A DNA stretch of 53,912 nucleotides. Origin: JAKQHY01 sp034429475 (GTDB lineage Bacteria; Chloroflexota; Anaerolineae; B4-G1; SLSP01). Both the position numbers and the translations under genes were made by a program. The stretch is taken from contig DAOUGD010000278.1 of the NCBI GenBank assembly GCA_034429475.1, positions 1 through 53,912 of the forward strand, read 5' to 3'. Of the stretch, positions 38,317 to 47,318 are shown in pieces; position 1 is the stretch's first letter, and each line of letters begins with the position of its first letter. The notes under the pieces were generated by a model. The model ran no database searches and was not told the DNA's origin. It saw only the letters and a list, made by a program, of their open reading frames with translations.

Positions 38317-39933
38317 TTAATTTGCGCTCAGCGACCGGATGAGATACAATGTCCCCTCTGAAAAACCTCGCTCACGATAATAAGTTCGCGTGCCGGCGGC
38401 CGCAATGACAGCCAATTCTTCAAACCCCTGCGCGCGCGCGCAGTCAGCCGCTTTCTCCAACAGTTGACTTCCTAGCCCGCGATGTTGACCTCCCCCACCC
38501 CGCTGACCAAGTTCCAGCGCTGGCCCGTAAACGTGCAACTCGCGGATCATGGCGGCGTGACGAATCTCCGCCAGCGGAATGTCCTCACGCGGCGCATTAG
38601 GCAACGAGAGGCGCAAAAAACCTGCCAAATGATTTTGCGGCGTTACGTATTGCAGGAAGTATTCCTGGGTTGCCGACGTTGCATAAGTCATAAACTCAAA
38701 GGCGATCGTCTCGGGTGAAACGCTCTCTTTTCCGCGTATCTCGCGGCAACGGATGCACTGACACGTAAGGCCTTGCTGCCGCATGTGCTGTTGGACGACT
38801 TGCCGCAGGTTGCTCTTGGTGGTCCCTGCGACGATGTACTGCGCCGGAATGTCCCGCATAAGCCGGTTGATACGACAGTACGGTGGGACGAGTTGTTTAC
38901 ACGCAATTAACAGCTCAAGTAAGGTTTCTTCAGAATAAGGGTGATACTCTCCTTGCTGCCACAGATCGTAGAGCGGCGTATTCTCCAGCAAAGCCGTCGG
39001 GTAGATTTTTATCTCGTCGGGACGCAGCCCAGGGTCTTCCCACAACTGCCGGAAGTCCGCCAGGTCTGACTCTGGGGTGGCACCAAACAGGTTAGGCATC
39101 CAATGCAACACGATTTTGAAGCCTCCCAGACGTAACCAGCGCAGCGCGTTATAGACGTCCTGCACCGTGTGCCCCCGCCGATTGAAGGTTAGAATTCGCT
39201 CATTTACGCTCTGCACCCCGATCTGCACTTTGGTGACGCCTTCCCGCCGCAGCCGAACGATTTCATCCGGCGAAATCCAATCGGGACGGGTTTCTACGAC
39301 CAGGCCCACATTGCGATGGGGCGCAGTTTCATTGGACAATAACGCCTCCGCCAAAGTTTCCGAAGGCGATTCGTTGAGGGCTTCAAAACAGCGTCGCAGA
39401 AAATTCTGGCGGTAAGTTTCAGGATAGTACGACCACGTCCCCCCCAACACCAACAGTTCGACTTTGTCTGTCGTGTGCCCGATAGCTTCCAGCGCGGTCA
39501 GGCGGGCGGAGGTCTGCTCGTATGGGCCGTAGTCGTTTTGCAGCGCGCGCAGCACGCCCGGCTCGCCGTTCAGATAACTTTTAGGGGCTTCCTTCTGCTC
39601 CGGGCAAAAGATACAGGTCCCTGGGCAAGGATAGGGTTCTGTCAGGACGGCGACCGGCGCGACGCCGGAGATCGTGCGCACCGGTCGCCCCCGCAGACGC
39701 TGCTCAAGTTGCAAGTCTTCTGGGAATGCCTTTTCCTGCACCAGCCGATGATAAGCGCCGAGCAATTGTGATTTTGCGTAGGAACCGCGAGCATGGGGAT
39801 AACGGCGCAAAATGTCGTAGAGCGCCGCGTCGTCTCCAGGCGTCTCACGAACGGTCTGGAGGATCTGAAGAACTTGCGCGCGCTCAGATTCTTGCGTCAA
39901 ATCAATGGGTTCAGGAACGCCGCCTTTGGTCAT
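38317..39933 (-). CDS. elp3: Elp3-family tRNA uridine-34 modification enzyme (radical SAM + GNAT)
   Basis: The protein has 538 residues from the ATG at 39933. An N-terminal RNA-binding segment precedes the radical-SAM core with CPGTCIFCPEQKEAPKSYLNGEPG (CxxxCxxC cluster ligands). Next are TDKVELLVLGGTWSYYPETYRQNFLRRCFEALN, RPDWISPDEIVRLRREGVTKVQIGVQSV and FKIVLHWMPNLFGATPESDLADF. A C-terminal zinc/linker CQCIRCREIRGK and a GNAT domain, GGGGQHRGLGSQLLEKAADCARAQGFEELAVIAAAGTRTYYRERGF, follow. Elp3 adds a carboxymethyl group to wobble U34 of tRNA using acetyl-CoA and SAM. Bacterial homologues occur in Chloroflexota such as Dehalococcoides. A TATAAT box 8 nt before the ATG implies a leaderless mRNA. 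Confidence 0.95.
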   Translation of the reverse strand: MTKGGVPEPIDLTQESERAQVLQILQTVRETPGDDAALYDILRRYPHARGSYAKSQLLGAYHRLVQEKAFPEDLQLEQRLRGRPVRTISGVAPVAVLTEPYPCPGTCIFCPEQKEAPKSYLNGEPGVLRALQNDYGPYEQTSARLTALEAIGHTTDKVELLVLGGTWSYYPETYRQNFLRRCFEALNESPSETLAEALLSNETAPHRNVGLVVETRPDWISPDEIVRLRREGVTKVQIGVQSVNERILTFNRRGHTVQDVYNALRWLRLGGFKIVLHWMPNLFGATPESDLADFRQLWEDPGLRPDEIKIYPTALLENTPLYDLWQQGEYHPYSEETLLELLIACKQLVPPYCRINRLMRDIPAQYIVAGTTKSNLRQVVQQHMRQQGLTCQCIRCREIRGKESVSPETIAFEFMTYATSATQEYFLQYVTPQNHLAGFLRLSLPNAPREDIPLAEIRHAAMIRELHVYGPALELGQRGGGGQHRGLGSQLLEKAADCARAQGFEELAVIAAAGTRTYYRERGFSEGTLYLIRSLSAN

Positions 39934-39941
39934 CAGGGTCA

Positions 39942-39947
39942 ATTATA
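39942..39947 (-). promoter_or_regulatory. -10 box of elp3
   Basis: TATAAT on the minus strand (39947-39942), 8 nt before the ATG at 39933. No ribosome site fits between them, consistent with leaderless translation. I see no convincing -35 hexamer. Confidence 0.6.
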
Positions 39948-39957
39948 CCATGCCTCA

Positions 39958-39985
39958 TTCACCCTTTTGCGAGATGTGTTATACT
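39958..39985 (+). promoter_or_regulatory. Promoter of the methyltransferase gene, probably leaderless
   Basis: -35 TTCACC (39958-39963), 16-bp spacer, -10 TATACT (39980-39985), then 6 nt (GGCGGT) to the ATG at 39992. The predicted start site is the A of the ATG. It is back-to-back with the elp3 promoter. Confidence 0.65.
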
Positions 39986-39991
39986 GGCGGT

Positions 39992-40699
39992 ATGCGCGAC
40001 GAAATTGTGGCTTTGCTCGCCAACTTGAACCACCAGTTCTATGACGGCTTTGCGGAGACGTTTGCCACGTCCAGAGGAAGCAGTGAACCGGGATTGGAAC
40101 GCATTTTGCAGGACATTCCGCCCGGCAGCCGCGTCCTGGATTTGGGCTGCGGACAAGGGCGCGTCGCTTCCCTGCTGCCCTCAGGTTGCGCCTATGTAGG
40201 ACTGGACTTCTCCCAGGAAATGCTGCGTCAGGCGCGGCAGCGCACTTCCGCTGAAGTCGCGGCGCAATTTGTGCTGGCGGATTTACTTAACGGGGATTGG
40301 CCGGCCTCGGTGAATGGCGAGTTTGCGTGGATTATCCTGCGCGCGGTGTTACATCACATTCCGGGGGGGGAACATCGGCAAGCCTTGCTAAACCAGGCAG
40401 CCGGTTTACTCGCCTCTAACGGACGCCTGGTGCTGGCAAACTGGCAATTCATGGAAGTCCCGCGTCTCCGCCAACGAGTGCTGGATTGGAGCGCCGTCAA
40501 TTTAACCGCCGCCGACGTAGAGCCGGGCGACTACTTGTTGGATTGGCGCAGGGATGGTTACGGTCTGCGTTATGTCCATTGGGTTGACGAGGCCGAGACT
40601 TTGAGGCTGGCCGACGCGGCCGGCTTGAGAGTAGAGACGCTTTTTCGCGCCGATGGGCATCAAAACGCCCTCACCTTGTACGCAATTCTGTGCTCGTAG
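39992..40699 (+). CDS. Class I SAM-dependent methyltransferase
   Basis: The protein has 235 residues. The SAM fold has motif I GSRVLDLGCGQGRVASLLP, acidic CAYVGLDFSQEMLRQAR, motif II region FVLADLLNGDWPASVNGEFAWIILRAVLHHIPGGEHRQALLNQAAGLLASNGRLVLANWQF. The pattern is Methyltransf_11/25. The central and C-terminal parts (LTAADVEPGDYLLDWRRDGYGLRYVHWVDEAETLRLADAAGLRVETLFRADG) resemble the tRNA-wobble methyltransferase group related to Trm9/ALKBH8. That would suit the divergent elp3, since Trm9-type enzymes methylate the cm5U made by Elp3. This link is inference. The ATG at 39992 was chosen because a promoter lies directly before it. Confidence 0.85.
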   Translation: MRDEIVALLANLNHQFYDGFAETFATSRGSSEPGLERILQDIPPGSRVLDLGCGQGRVASLLPSGCAYVGLDFSQEMLRQARQRTSAEVAAQFVLADLLNGDWPASVNGEFAWIILRAVLHHIPGGEHRQALLNQAAGLLASNGRLVLANWQFMEVPRLRQRVLDWSAVNLTAADVEPGDYLLDWRRDGYGLRYVHWVDEAETLRLADAAGLRVETLFRADGHQNALTLYAILCS

Positions 40700-40717
40700 A
40701 AAGCGCTTGAGGCAAAG

Positions 40718-43700
40718 TTATTCGTTGGCCGGGTAGGCGAGCACCTGGTAAACCCTCGCGCCGGCTTCTTCATAGGCCACTTTTAGCCAGCCCCGTGTGA
40801 CCATCTCCGTAAACTTCGCCTCGCCTTCGGGTAACATGTAGGCGCGCTCGTAGGCGGTCAAGACCACGTAGCTGACGTGATACTTTTCCAGGAAAGTCAT
40901 CGCAGTCTCCGGCGATAGCGTATTGTAAAAGTCGCGGATGTCGTTTTGGCGGCTTTCGACGGTGTAGCCGGGCATTGTCATCCGCTGCTGCACCTGATGC
41001 CAACGCCACGCTGCCACGCCGGGCAATCCCGTGTGGATGCTCACGCGGTTCCCCCATAGATATTCGCGCTCGGCCTGCCCTTCCATGATGACGGGCGAAC
41101 CCTCGACATTGTCCTGAAACCAGCGGATCACCCGCGCCTCTACATCCAGCGTGATTTCCCCGCCGTGTTCGTACTGCACGGCGTAAGGTATAAAGGCCGC
41201 GCCATCCAGCGTGTGCGGCGCCTCTGACCGCCAACGGTCTTTGGCGCGCGCCGGAATGGCGATAATCGGGTACATGGCCGTGAGCGCCAGGATGATCACT
41301 AAACTTCCGAAGACGGCGTCATAGGCGAGGTTAAGACTGCGCCGTACCGGTTTATCGGCGCCGGCGTTCGCAAACGCCGTGCGTTCCAGGAGACGCTCCA
41401 CAGCCACTGCCGCACAAATCCCTAACAACATCCACACTTGAAGGTAGAATTTGAACACGGTGTTCATCCGCCCAATATCACCCTTGAGCACCACGACCTC
41501 GACGCCCAGGCACAGGAACAGGGCCGTGCCGACCCACAGCCAGAGCAGACTCATTTGCGGCGAAGTTTGTGTGGCCAGCACGAAGATCGCCGCAGCTATC
41601 CCCAAGGGAATGACCAGCCACATAATCTGTACGCCCAGAAATCCCAAAATTAAGAGCAGCGCAGTCCCTCCCATCAGGACAACTATTGCAATCGCCATGG
41701 CCTTGGCGCCTGCTTCATCCCGCTTTTTCAGAAAGTCTCGCCATATCCCATGGCCTTGCCACAAAGCCAGCAGCACCAGTGGAAAAAGAAACTGACCATG
41801 CATAATCAAGTACAGCCCCATGGGGGTATGTGTGCCCTTCCATAGCTCGAAGGAAGTGTAAGCGGCGGCGTAATTCTGGGTGAAGGGCCGGAAAAGCAGC
41901 TCGGCGGCCAGGAAAAGAAAAACAGGCGCCGCCAGCGCGTAGAAGGGGAATTCGGGCCTCTCGGATTCTGCGGTGGGGCGACTTCGTAGAAAACTCAGCC
42001 AATAACTGAGCGCCATCAGGCCCAGATAGGTGGGGTAATCCCAGGTATTGGTCGCTCGCAGCGCGCCGGCCACCAGCGCGCCCAGGCCGAAGGTGAGCAG
42101 CGGCCCAGAAGCCCAGGCCGATAGCCATTGCCTGGTCCATCTGAGGGGTGCCGGGGCTTTTATTCCCCACTGGATGGCAACGGCCAGAGCCACCTGGGTC
42201 AACGGCAGCGCGAGCATGTGTGCGTGTAAGTCGCCATACAGGAAGGTGAAGGCGGGGAATTCGTTGATAACCTGATCGGTGGGCACCACGCGCGAAGCAT
42301 TCCAATACCACCATTCCGGGCGGAAGGGTAGCGATTGCCCCTGGACAACTACTTTCCAGAAGCCTACCACAGCCGACACAATGGCGGGATAGCCGGGGAT
42401 CAGGCTCTCAAAATGTATGCCGCCGAGATCCGCTAACCCTTTGAAGATCAGACGAAACTCCCCCAGGTTGCCCAACACCAGGACGAGGGCCGCTCCCAAA
42501 AATCCGGCGCGGCGCTTTCTCCGCTCGCCGACGTTCCCGACCAGGCTGGCTGCCAACGTATAGGCCCCCACCCCCGTCATCGCGTAAAAAGCCGGTACGG
42601 CCAGGTTGTAAGCAATGCTGGGCACAACGCCGAGCATTTTAATCAACGAGGCTACCATGACGAAACCAAAGTAGTAATAGTTCATCGTTCCGCCGGAGAA
42701 CCAGGGATCGTAAGGAGGAAACCAGGTGGACTTGATGACCGCGTTAAGATAGGCAAAATCCATAGGTTTTTCGCCGCCCATGACGGGATGCCAGAGATCG
42801 GGATTGAGGTAGCGCACGTAAAGCCACGCCAGGTATAGCCCTCCGGCGACGATCTCCATACAGAGCAATTCTTTCCAATGGTCGTGAAAAAATTTCTTAA
42901 ATTCCTGCCACCGGGGACGCACAATCAGAACACTCAATCCAGTCCAGACGATCAGCAATCCCCAAAGCAATAAACGTGTGTAGGGCAAGATTCGCAAACT
43001 CGCTAAAATCCATGCCGAGTATGCCCATAACAATAACCCTGCGATGCGTGCCAGGCCATATCCCCGGCAATGGAGATGGGGTAACGCCAGGTACAGCCAG
43101 GGGAAGGCGAGCGCGCCCAGCCAGGTCAATGCCAGCCACCACAACAACGCCGCGATGAGCGGAAAGCGATTGTGCAGTGCGCGCCGATTGAATAACTCCG
43201 ACCACGTGCCGCCAGATTGCTGAGCCGCTTGTGTTTCCTCGTCCATCAGCAAAGAGGAGACTTTTTTGCCGCGCGTAGCCTCAAGCGGGGTCATCCACTG
43301 CACGTCATCGAGCAGTGAAGTCGGAAGCACCTCCTCCGCCAACGAACGTGAGTAGGTTGCGGTTTTGGCAAAGATCAAAACCGTCGGATGGTCATACACG
43401 CTGAACGCTTCTTCGGCAGCCGGGGTCGCTATCGAGCATGTGCGCCGGTTTGTGTAGCGCGGCTCCATCAGATCAAAGACCACCTCCTGGTCTGGGAACT
43501 GACAGGGGCCTAGCGCAGGGAACGAGACGAATTCGGCGTACAGTTCAAAGCCGAGCCGTCCATCAAAAAGAGCATCGTAGTAGGCCGTGGTAAAGGGATA
43601 GCGCAGGGGCAGACGGGGGATAGAACCGTAAAGCCGGTTGCTGGACAGCACAATGTAATCCGTCTCGTCCAGCCAATCGAAGATCTGCTGCCGCTTGGTC

Positions 43701-45691
43701 AGCGTATCGTCGTCGTAATTGTTCATCTGGGTACTGGGGCTGCTCTCAAGGCTGCGATACCAGTTCCCATAAGGGTCTTTGCCGTCAATGCGCAGGGGTA
43801 GCGGGTCGTCCCAGTGTTCGTTGGCGATCACTGAGGTCGCCAACGCCACCGGGTTGCCCTGGAGCAACTCAAGTTGTACGTAGATGACGTCGCCGGCGCC
43901 AACCTCGAGCGGATCGGATAGGGACATCTTCACCGGGACCCGGCCCTGTCCGGGCGCTGTAAAAGAGGTTGTGCTTTCTGCCATCATGCCCTCGGCAATG
44001 GGATCAACCGTAATGCGCATCAAAACCTGCCGCTCGCCGCCAACACCCAGCCCATCCACCCTGTTGAGTGTTACGTCGGTGATGTCAACGGTTTTGTCCA
44101 TCGTTGTGCGCACGAGAAGCGGCTGTCCCACATCCAGGGTCATGGAAGGATTCAAAGGGAGTTGGAAGCTTTCGCCGGCGGCGGTATGCAGCGTCGCCGC
44201 AGTGGGAATGTTTTCAAACATCCAACGTGACGCTTCGATGCGCGTCACCGGCTGGGCGTAGATTTGCAGAAAGGCACCGGCCCACACCACTGTGCCGCCC
44301 AGCACCACGGCCGGAGCAACCAGCAAAAGCGGTCGCAGCAACTTACGCCGCACCCAATGCCATTGGGACGCATTTTCCGGCTTGGGCCAGGCCCATTCAA
44401 ACCCTCTTTGCAATACCCAGGCGCCAAACAACGTGAAAACCGGGTAAATCGGCAGCAAATAGCGCATGGATTTAACCCACTGTGTGCCTTGATAGAGAAA
44501 AAATACCGTTCCCCAGGCCCACACCAGCAAGTGTTGCCATTGCCGGTGACGCAGCGTTTGCCAGCCCAGCACGGCCCATCCTACCCAGGCCGCAACACCG
44601 AGCGGAAGACCCATCCCCCACACCACCATATTGAGACCGGGGAAAATGATGGGGGTGCGTGCCGTCCATTGATGGCCGTAAGGAACATCGCGCAGTCCGC
44701 TCATCAGTTCCTGGATACCTTTCATCGTATTGAGCCAGTCCGGGTTGAGCCTGACATCGAAGAAATCTGGACCGGTGAAGGCATAGGGCTGCCCGGCGCG
44801 GAAAGCCAGCGCCGCCAGAGTGCCGGCGACGGTGGCGCAGGCAAAATGGAACAGAACGAAGGCGAAGCGATACCGGGACGCACCCGAAGGGGTCGCCTCT
44901 CGGTGGAGAAAGGTTGCCAGAGCGACCATCCCGGCCAGCGGCCAGACACTGATCTTGGATGCGACGGCCAATCCCGTCGTCAGTCCGGCGGGGATCAGCC
45001 ACCATGGGGAGCGCCGCTGCACGGCCTGTGCCGCAAAATAGAGCGTCCACACCACGAAAACCGCCGCGAAACTGTCCACCACGAAAAAATGCGCATGTTG
45101 GATAGGCAATACGGCAAAAGCATATAACGCCGCCGCCAATAGCGACACCCGGTCGCCATAGAGGGAGCGCGCCAGCAGGGCTAATCCCAGCAGGGCCAGT
45201 AAATCGGCCAGGGTTGAGAGGATGCGCCCTACCAGGTGGATGCCTCCATAGCCGGTGTAAAGTCCTGGAGCGCAAGGGTCAGTTATGTTCAGAAAGATTT
45301 GTCGGACAAGTTGCGCCCAAAAATTGGGCGTCGCCGTGGTTGCAACGTCGCTCGCTGGCTGCCAGGAAGCAAGCGTGCAGGCGCGATCCAGCCACCCCCC
45401 CACTGCCCGTGTGGTGAACAGCGGTAGCGTGCCGTAGACGTAACCGGCAAATTGATCGTAGTTGGTGGGATTCAAAGGCGACTGCGCCGTGTCCCAATAG
45501 TCCGACAATGTCTCCGGGAAAGTGATGGCGCTGACCACCATGGTAAGATAGCGCTCGTCAGGGTGCAGATGCGCGCCCTGATCCCAATCGAGGTTATAAA
45601 TTCGCACCAACATCGCTGCCGCCAGGATGAGGAGCAGCCAAAAGGGGAAATGCCACGGGGTTAACTTATCGGGGTTAGTTTCATCTATCAT
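40718..45691 (-). CDS. Giant membrane protein: GT39-like module fused to DUF2298 (Chlor_Arch_YYY)
   Basis: The protein has 1657 residues with more than 20 predicted TMs. The N-terminal half (about 1-780) is ArnT/PMT-like: NLDWDQGAHLHPDERYLTMVVSAI with the early acidic loop, YGGIHLVGRILSTLADLLALLGLALLARSLYGDRVSLLAAALYAFAVLPIQHAHFFVVDSFAAVFVVWTLYFA, then a large soluble beta domain (about 500-760). The C-terminal half (about 860-1657) has DUF2298 signatures: MDFAYLNAVIKSTWFPPYDPWFSGGTMNYYYFGFVMVASLIKMLGVVPSIAYNLAVPAFYA, NEFPAFTFLYGDLHAHMLALPLTQ, GDIGRMNTVFKFYLQVWMLLG and AWRWHQVQQR. It probably transfers sugars from lipid carriers outside the membrane. Substrate unknown. Confidence 0.92.
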   Translation of the reverse strand: MIDETNPDKLTPWHFPFWLLLILAAAMLVRIYNLDWDQGAHLHPDERYLTMVVSAITFPETLSDYWDTAQSPLNPTNYDQFAGYVYGTLPLFTTRAVGGWLDRACTLASWQPASDVATTATPNFWAQLVRQIFLNITDPCAPGLYTGYGGIHLVGRILSTLADLLALLGLALLARSLYGDRVSLLAAALYAFAVLPIQHAHFFVVDSFAAVFVVWTLYFAAQAVQRRSPWWLIPAGLTTGLAVASKISVWPLAGMVALATFLHREATPSGASRYRFAFVLFHFACATVAGTLAALAFRAGQPYAFTGPDFFDVRLNPDWLNTMKGIQELMSGLRDVPYGHQWTARTPIIFPGLNMVVWGMGLPLGVAAWVGWAVLGWQTLRHRQWQHLLVWAWGTVFFLYQGTQWVKSMRYLLPIYPVFTLFGAWVLQRGFEWAWPKPENASQWHWVRRKLLRPLLLVAPAVVLGGTVVWAGAFLQIYAQPVTRIEASRWMFENIPTAATLHTAAGESFQLPLNPSMTLDVGQPLLVRTTMDKTVDITDVTLNRVDGLGVGGERQVLMRITVDPIAEGMMAESTTSFTAPGQGRVPVKMSLSDPLEVGAGDVIYVQLELLQGNPVALATSVIANEHWDDPLPLRIDGKDPYGNWYRSLESSPSTQMNNYDDDTLTKRQQIFDWLDETDYIVLSSNRLYGSIPRLPLRYPFTTAYYDALFDGRLGFELYAEFVSFPALGPCQFPDQEVVFDLMEPRYTNRRTCSIATPAAEEAFSVYDHPTVLIFAKTATYSRSLAEEVLPTSLLDDVQWMTPLEATRGKKVSSLLMDEETQAAQQSGGTWSELFNRRALHNRFPLIAALLWWLALTWLGALAFPWLYLALPHLHCRGYGLARIAGLLLWAYSAWILASLRILPYTRLLLWGLLIVWTGLSVLIVRPRWQEFKKFFHDHWKELLCMEIVAGGLYLAWLYVRYLNPDLWHPVMGGEKPMDFAYLNAVIKSTWFPPYDPWFSGGTMNYYYFGFVMVASLIKMLGVVPSIAYNLAVPAFYAMTGVGAYTLAASLVGNVGERRKRRAGFLGAALVLVLGNLGEFRLIFKGLADLGGIHFESLIPGYPAIVSAVVGFWKVVVQGQSLPFRPEWWYWNASRVVPTDQVINEFPAFTFLYGDLHAHMLALPLTQVALAVAIQWGIKAPAPLRWTRQWLSAWASGPLLTFGLGALVAGALRATNTWDYPTYLGLMALSYWLSFLRSRPTAESERPEFPFYALAAPVFLFLAAELLFRPFTQNYAAAYTSFELWKGTHTPMGLYLIMHGQFLFPLVLLALWQGHGIWRDFLKKRDEAGAKAMAIAIVVLMGGTALLLILGFLGVQIMWLVIPLGIAAAIFVLATQTSPQMSLLWLWVGTALFLCLGVEVVVLKGDIGRMNTVFKFYLQVWMLLGICAAVAVERLLERTAFANAGADKPVRRSLNLAYDAVFGSLVIILALTAMYPIIAIPARAKDRWRSEAPHTLDGAAFIPYAVQYEHGGEITLDVEARVIRWFQDNVEGSPVIMEGQAEREYLWGNRVSIHTGLPGVAAWRWHQVQQRMTMPGYTVESRQNDIRDFYNTLSPETAMTFLEKYHVSYVVLTAYERAYMLPEGEAKFTEMVTRGWLKVAYEEAGARVYQVLAYPANE

Positions 45692-45726
45692 ACGTCAAGA
45701 CCTGTGTGTAAGATTGAAAAATAAAA

Positions 45727-45804
45727 ATTTCGCGTAGGCAGTTTTTCTTTCAAAAAAGCATTTTTATAAAAGGAAATCCGGGGAAGTCTTTGACTACGCG
45801 AAAT
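45727..45804. repeat. 78-bp palindromic (MITE-like) element
   Basis: ATTTCGCGTAG (45727-45737) and CTACGCGAAAT (45794-45804) are perfect 11-bp terminal inverted repeats around about 56 bp of non-coding sequence. The right end (45789-45804) recurs inverted at 32624-32639. It ends 3 bp before the GH57 stop codon. Confidence 0.7.
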
Positions 45805-45806
45805 AG

Positions 45807-47252
45807 CTAGTCGGCTGAGACCGGTGTGGGACGGCCTGCTTCCATGGCGCTGCCCAACGGACTTTCACCAAAGTGCGCTACGGCCAGGAATTCATCCATG
45901 ATTTGAGCGCCAGTACGTCCGGTAGCGACGCTGCTGGCGATACTCAGGTCATGCCGAAAAGCCGCCGAAAGATCGTCGCCGGTCGCATAGAGCGTTAGCG
46001 CCAACGCGCGCACAGCGTTGGCGATGGCATAATGCGCCTCGATCCGCTCCAGATCTTCAAAGAAGAAAGCGCAACTGGCAAACATCCGCTGCCGGTATAC
46101 CTGCGCTTCCAACAGATGGAGAATTTGCTGCCGTCCCATGGTCGAAAGATCGTCCAAACAGTGGTTGCTCAAAAATGTTTGGGGATCGACAGCTCCCAGC
46201 AATACCGAGATATACTCGTCACGCAATTGCCAGGGCGCCAAACCGCGCCGTTGAATCACGCCGGCGTACACTTCGTCCAACTCATGCGAGACGTTGTCCA
46301 GGGCGCGCCGGAGCGCCGCCTTCCAGTAGCCATTGCCCGGTGTACACGCACACCCCGTCGCCCAGCGTCCCAGGCTGTGCGCGCAGCTCCACGCCGAATT
46401 TTCCACGATTTCCAGTTCCCCCACCGGCGGATGCTGGTGCAGGTAACGATTCAGGGTGGTGATTTCGTAGGCATCGGTGTGGATGGGGGTGGTGATTTCC
46501 CGAAGGACTTCTATCCCTGTCGGATGATGATGACCAAACGTTTCGCCGTCGGTGGCGATGAGCGTCAACCCGCTTCCCTCGCGCCCGCGCATAACGTCGT
46601 TCATCCAGGTACGGGCGGAAGCCGGCGCCGGCATATTGAATGAGAGATAGTCCGAAAGCCCCCGATCGCGGACAAAGACGGTGATAAACCGGTTCTTGGA
46701 AAGGCGCACCTTGTACGGTCCGGCGCCGTGCGACAGGTCGCCGCGCACCTGCTCCTCTGACAGGATCACAAACCAGAGACCAGCTTCAACCACGGTTTCC
46801 AGCGTCTCATAATCTACCGCCATCTCCGGCAGCCAAATCCCCTCCGGTCGCTGTCCGAAACGATGTTCATAGCTGACCACCCCCCACCGAATCTGACAGC
46901 GCTTGTCCCGCCGTCGCGCCAGGGGCAAAATCGTGTGATGGACGGACTGGGCCAGGCCATTGCTCAATCCGTAGCACTGCTGTTGTAACCGCACCGACGC
47001 CACAATGCGGCGATAGGTGTCACGCGCGTGGTGTTCCATCCACCGGGCCAGCGTGCCGCCCAAATTGAAGCTAATGCGGCCAAAATTTCCTGCCTCAGCG
47101 TTAGGTTCGTAGCACTCGGCAGTGATACGAGCGTTCCAGTTGAGATAAGGCTCGGCTAAAGGTTCTACGCGATATTTCCCAGTAAAGGGGTCTTCTCGGG
47201 GCGGCTGGTAGAAATGCCCATGGATACACAAAAAGGGTTTCCCAAATTTCAT
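45807..47252 (-). CDS. GH57 family glycoside hydrolase with DUF3536 C-terminus
   Basis: The protein has 481 residues from the ATG at 47252 (AGGTG upstream). It begins KPFLCIHGHFYQPPREDPFTG, the first GH57 conserved region (HGHFYQP). Region 2 is PNAEAGNFGRISFNLGGTLARWME, then GLSNGLAQSVHHTILPLA, RWGVVSYEHRFGQRPEGIWLPEMAVDYETLETVVEAGLWFVILSEEQV (catalytic Glu likely in GIWLPEMA), then GLTLIATDGETFGHHHP with the Asp region. The C-terminal DUF3536 (NSAWSCAHSLGRWATGCACTPG) is typical of COG1449 proteins annotated as alpha-amylase/alpha-mannosidase. It lies next to glgA, so an alpha-glucan substrate is likely. An intrinsic terminator separates it from glgA. Confidence 0.92.
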   Translation of the reverse strand: MKFGKPFLCIHGHFYQPPREDPFTGKYRVEPLAEPYLNWNARITAECYEPNAEAGNFGRISFNLGGTLARWMEHHARDTYRRIVASVRLQQQCYGLSNGLAQSVHHTILPLARRRDKRCQIRWGVVSYEHRFGQRPEGIWLPEMAVDYETLETVVEAGLWFVILSEEQVRGDLSHGAGPYKVRLSKNRFITVFVRDRGLSDYLSFNMPAPASARTWMNDVMRGREGSGLTLIATDGETFGHHHPTGIEVLREITTPIHTDAYEITTLNRYLHQHPPVGELEIVENSAWSCAHSLGRWATGCACTPGNGYWKAALRRALDNVSHELDEVYAGVIQRRGLAPWQLRDEYISVLLGAVDPQTFLSNHCLDDLSTMGRQQILHLLEAQVYRQRMFASCAFFFEDLERIEAHYAIANAVRALALTLYATGDDLSAAFRHDLSIASSVATGRTGAQIMDEFLAVAHFGESPLGSAMEAGRPTPVSAD

Positions 47253-47270
47253 CACAACGCACCTTTTACA

Positions 47271-47295
47271 ATAAAAAGCGCAGCCGGAGCTGCGC
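47271..47295 (-). terminator. Intrinsic terminator between glgA and the GH57 gene
   Basis: On the minus strand GCGCAGC and GCTGCGC (47295-47289 and 47284-47278) form a 7-bp stem around TCCG. TTTTTATT follows. Read-through or attenuation would set expression of the GH57 gene relative to glgA. Confidence 0.78.
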
Positions 47296-47318
47296 CTCGT
47301 GTTAAAAAACCATCGTTC

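Noticed and set aside
38350..38480. GNAT-like domain near the 3' end of elp3 considered as a separate acetyltransferase gene
   Set aside because: It is continuous in frame with the radical-SAM part and is the normal C-terminal domain of Elp3.
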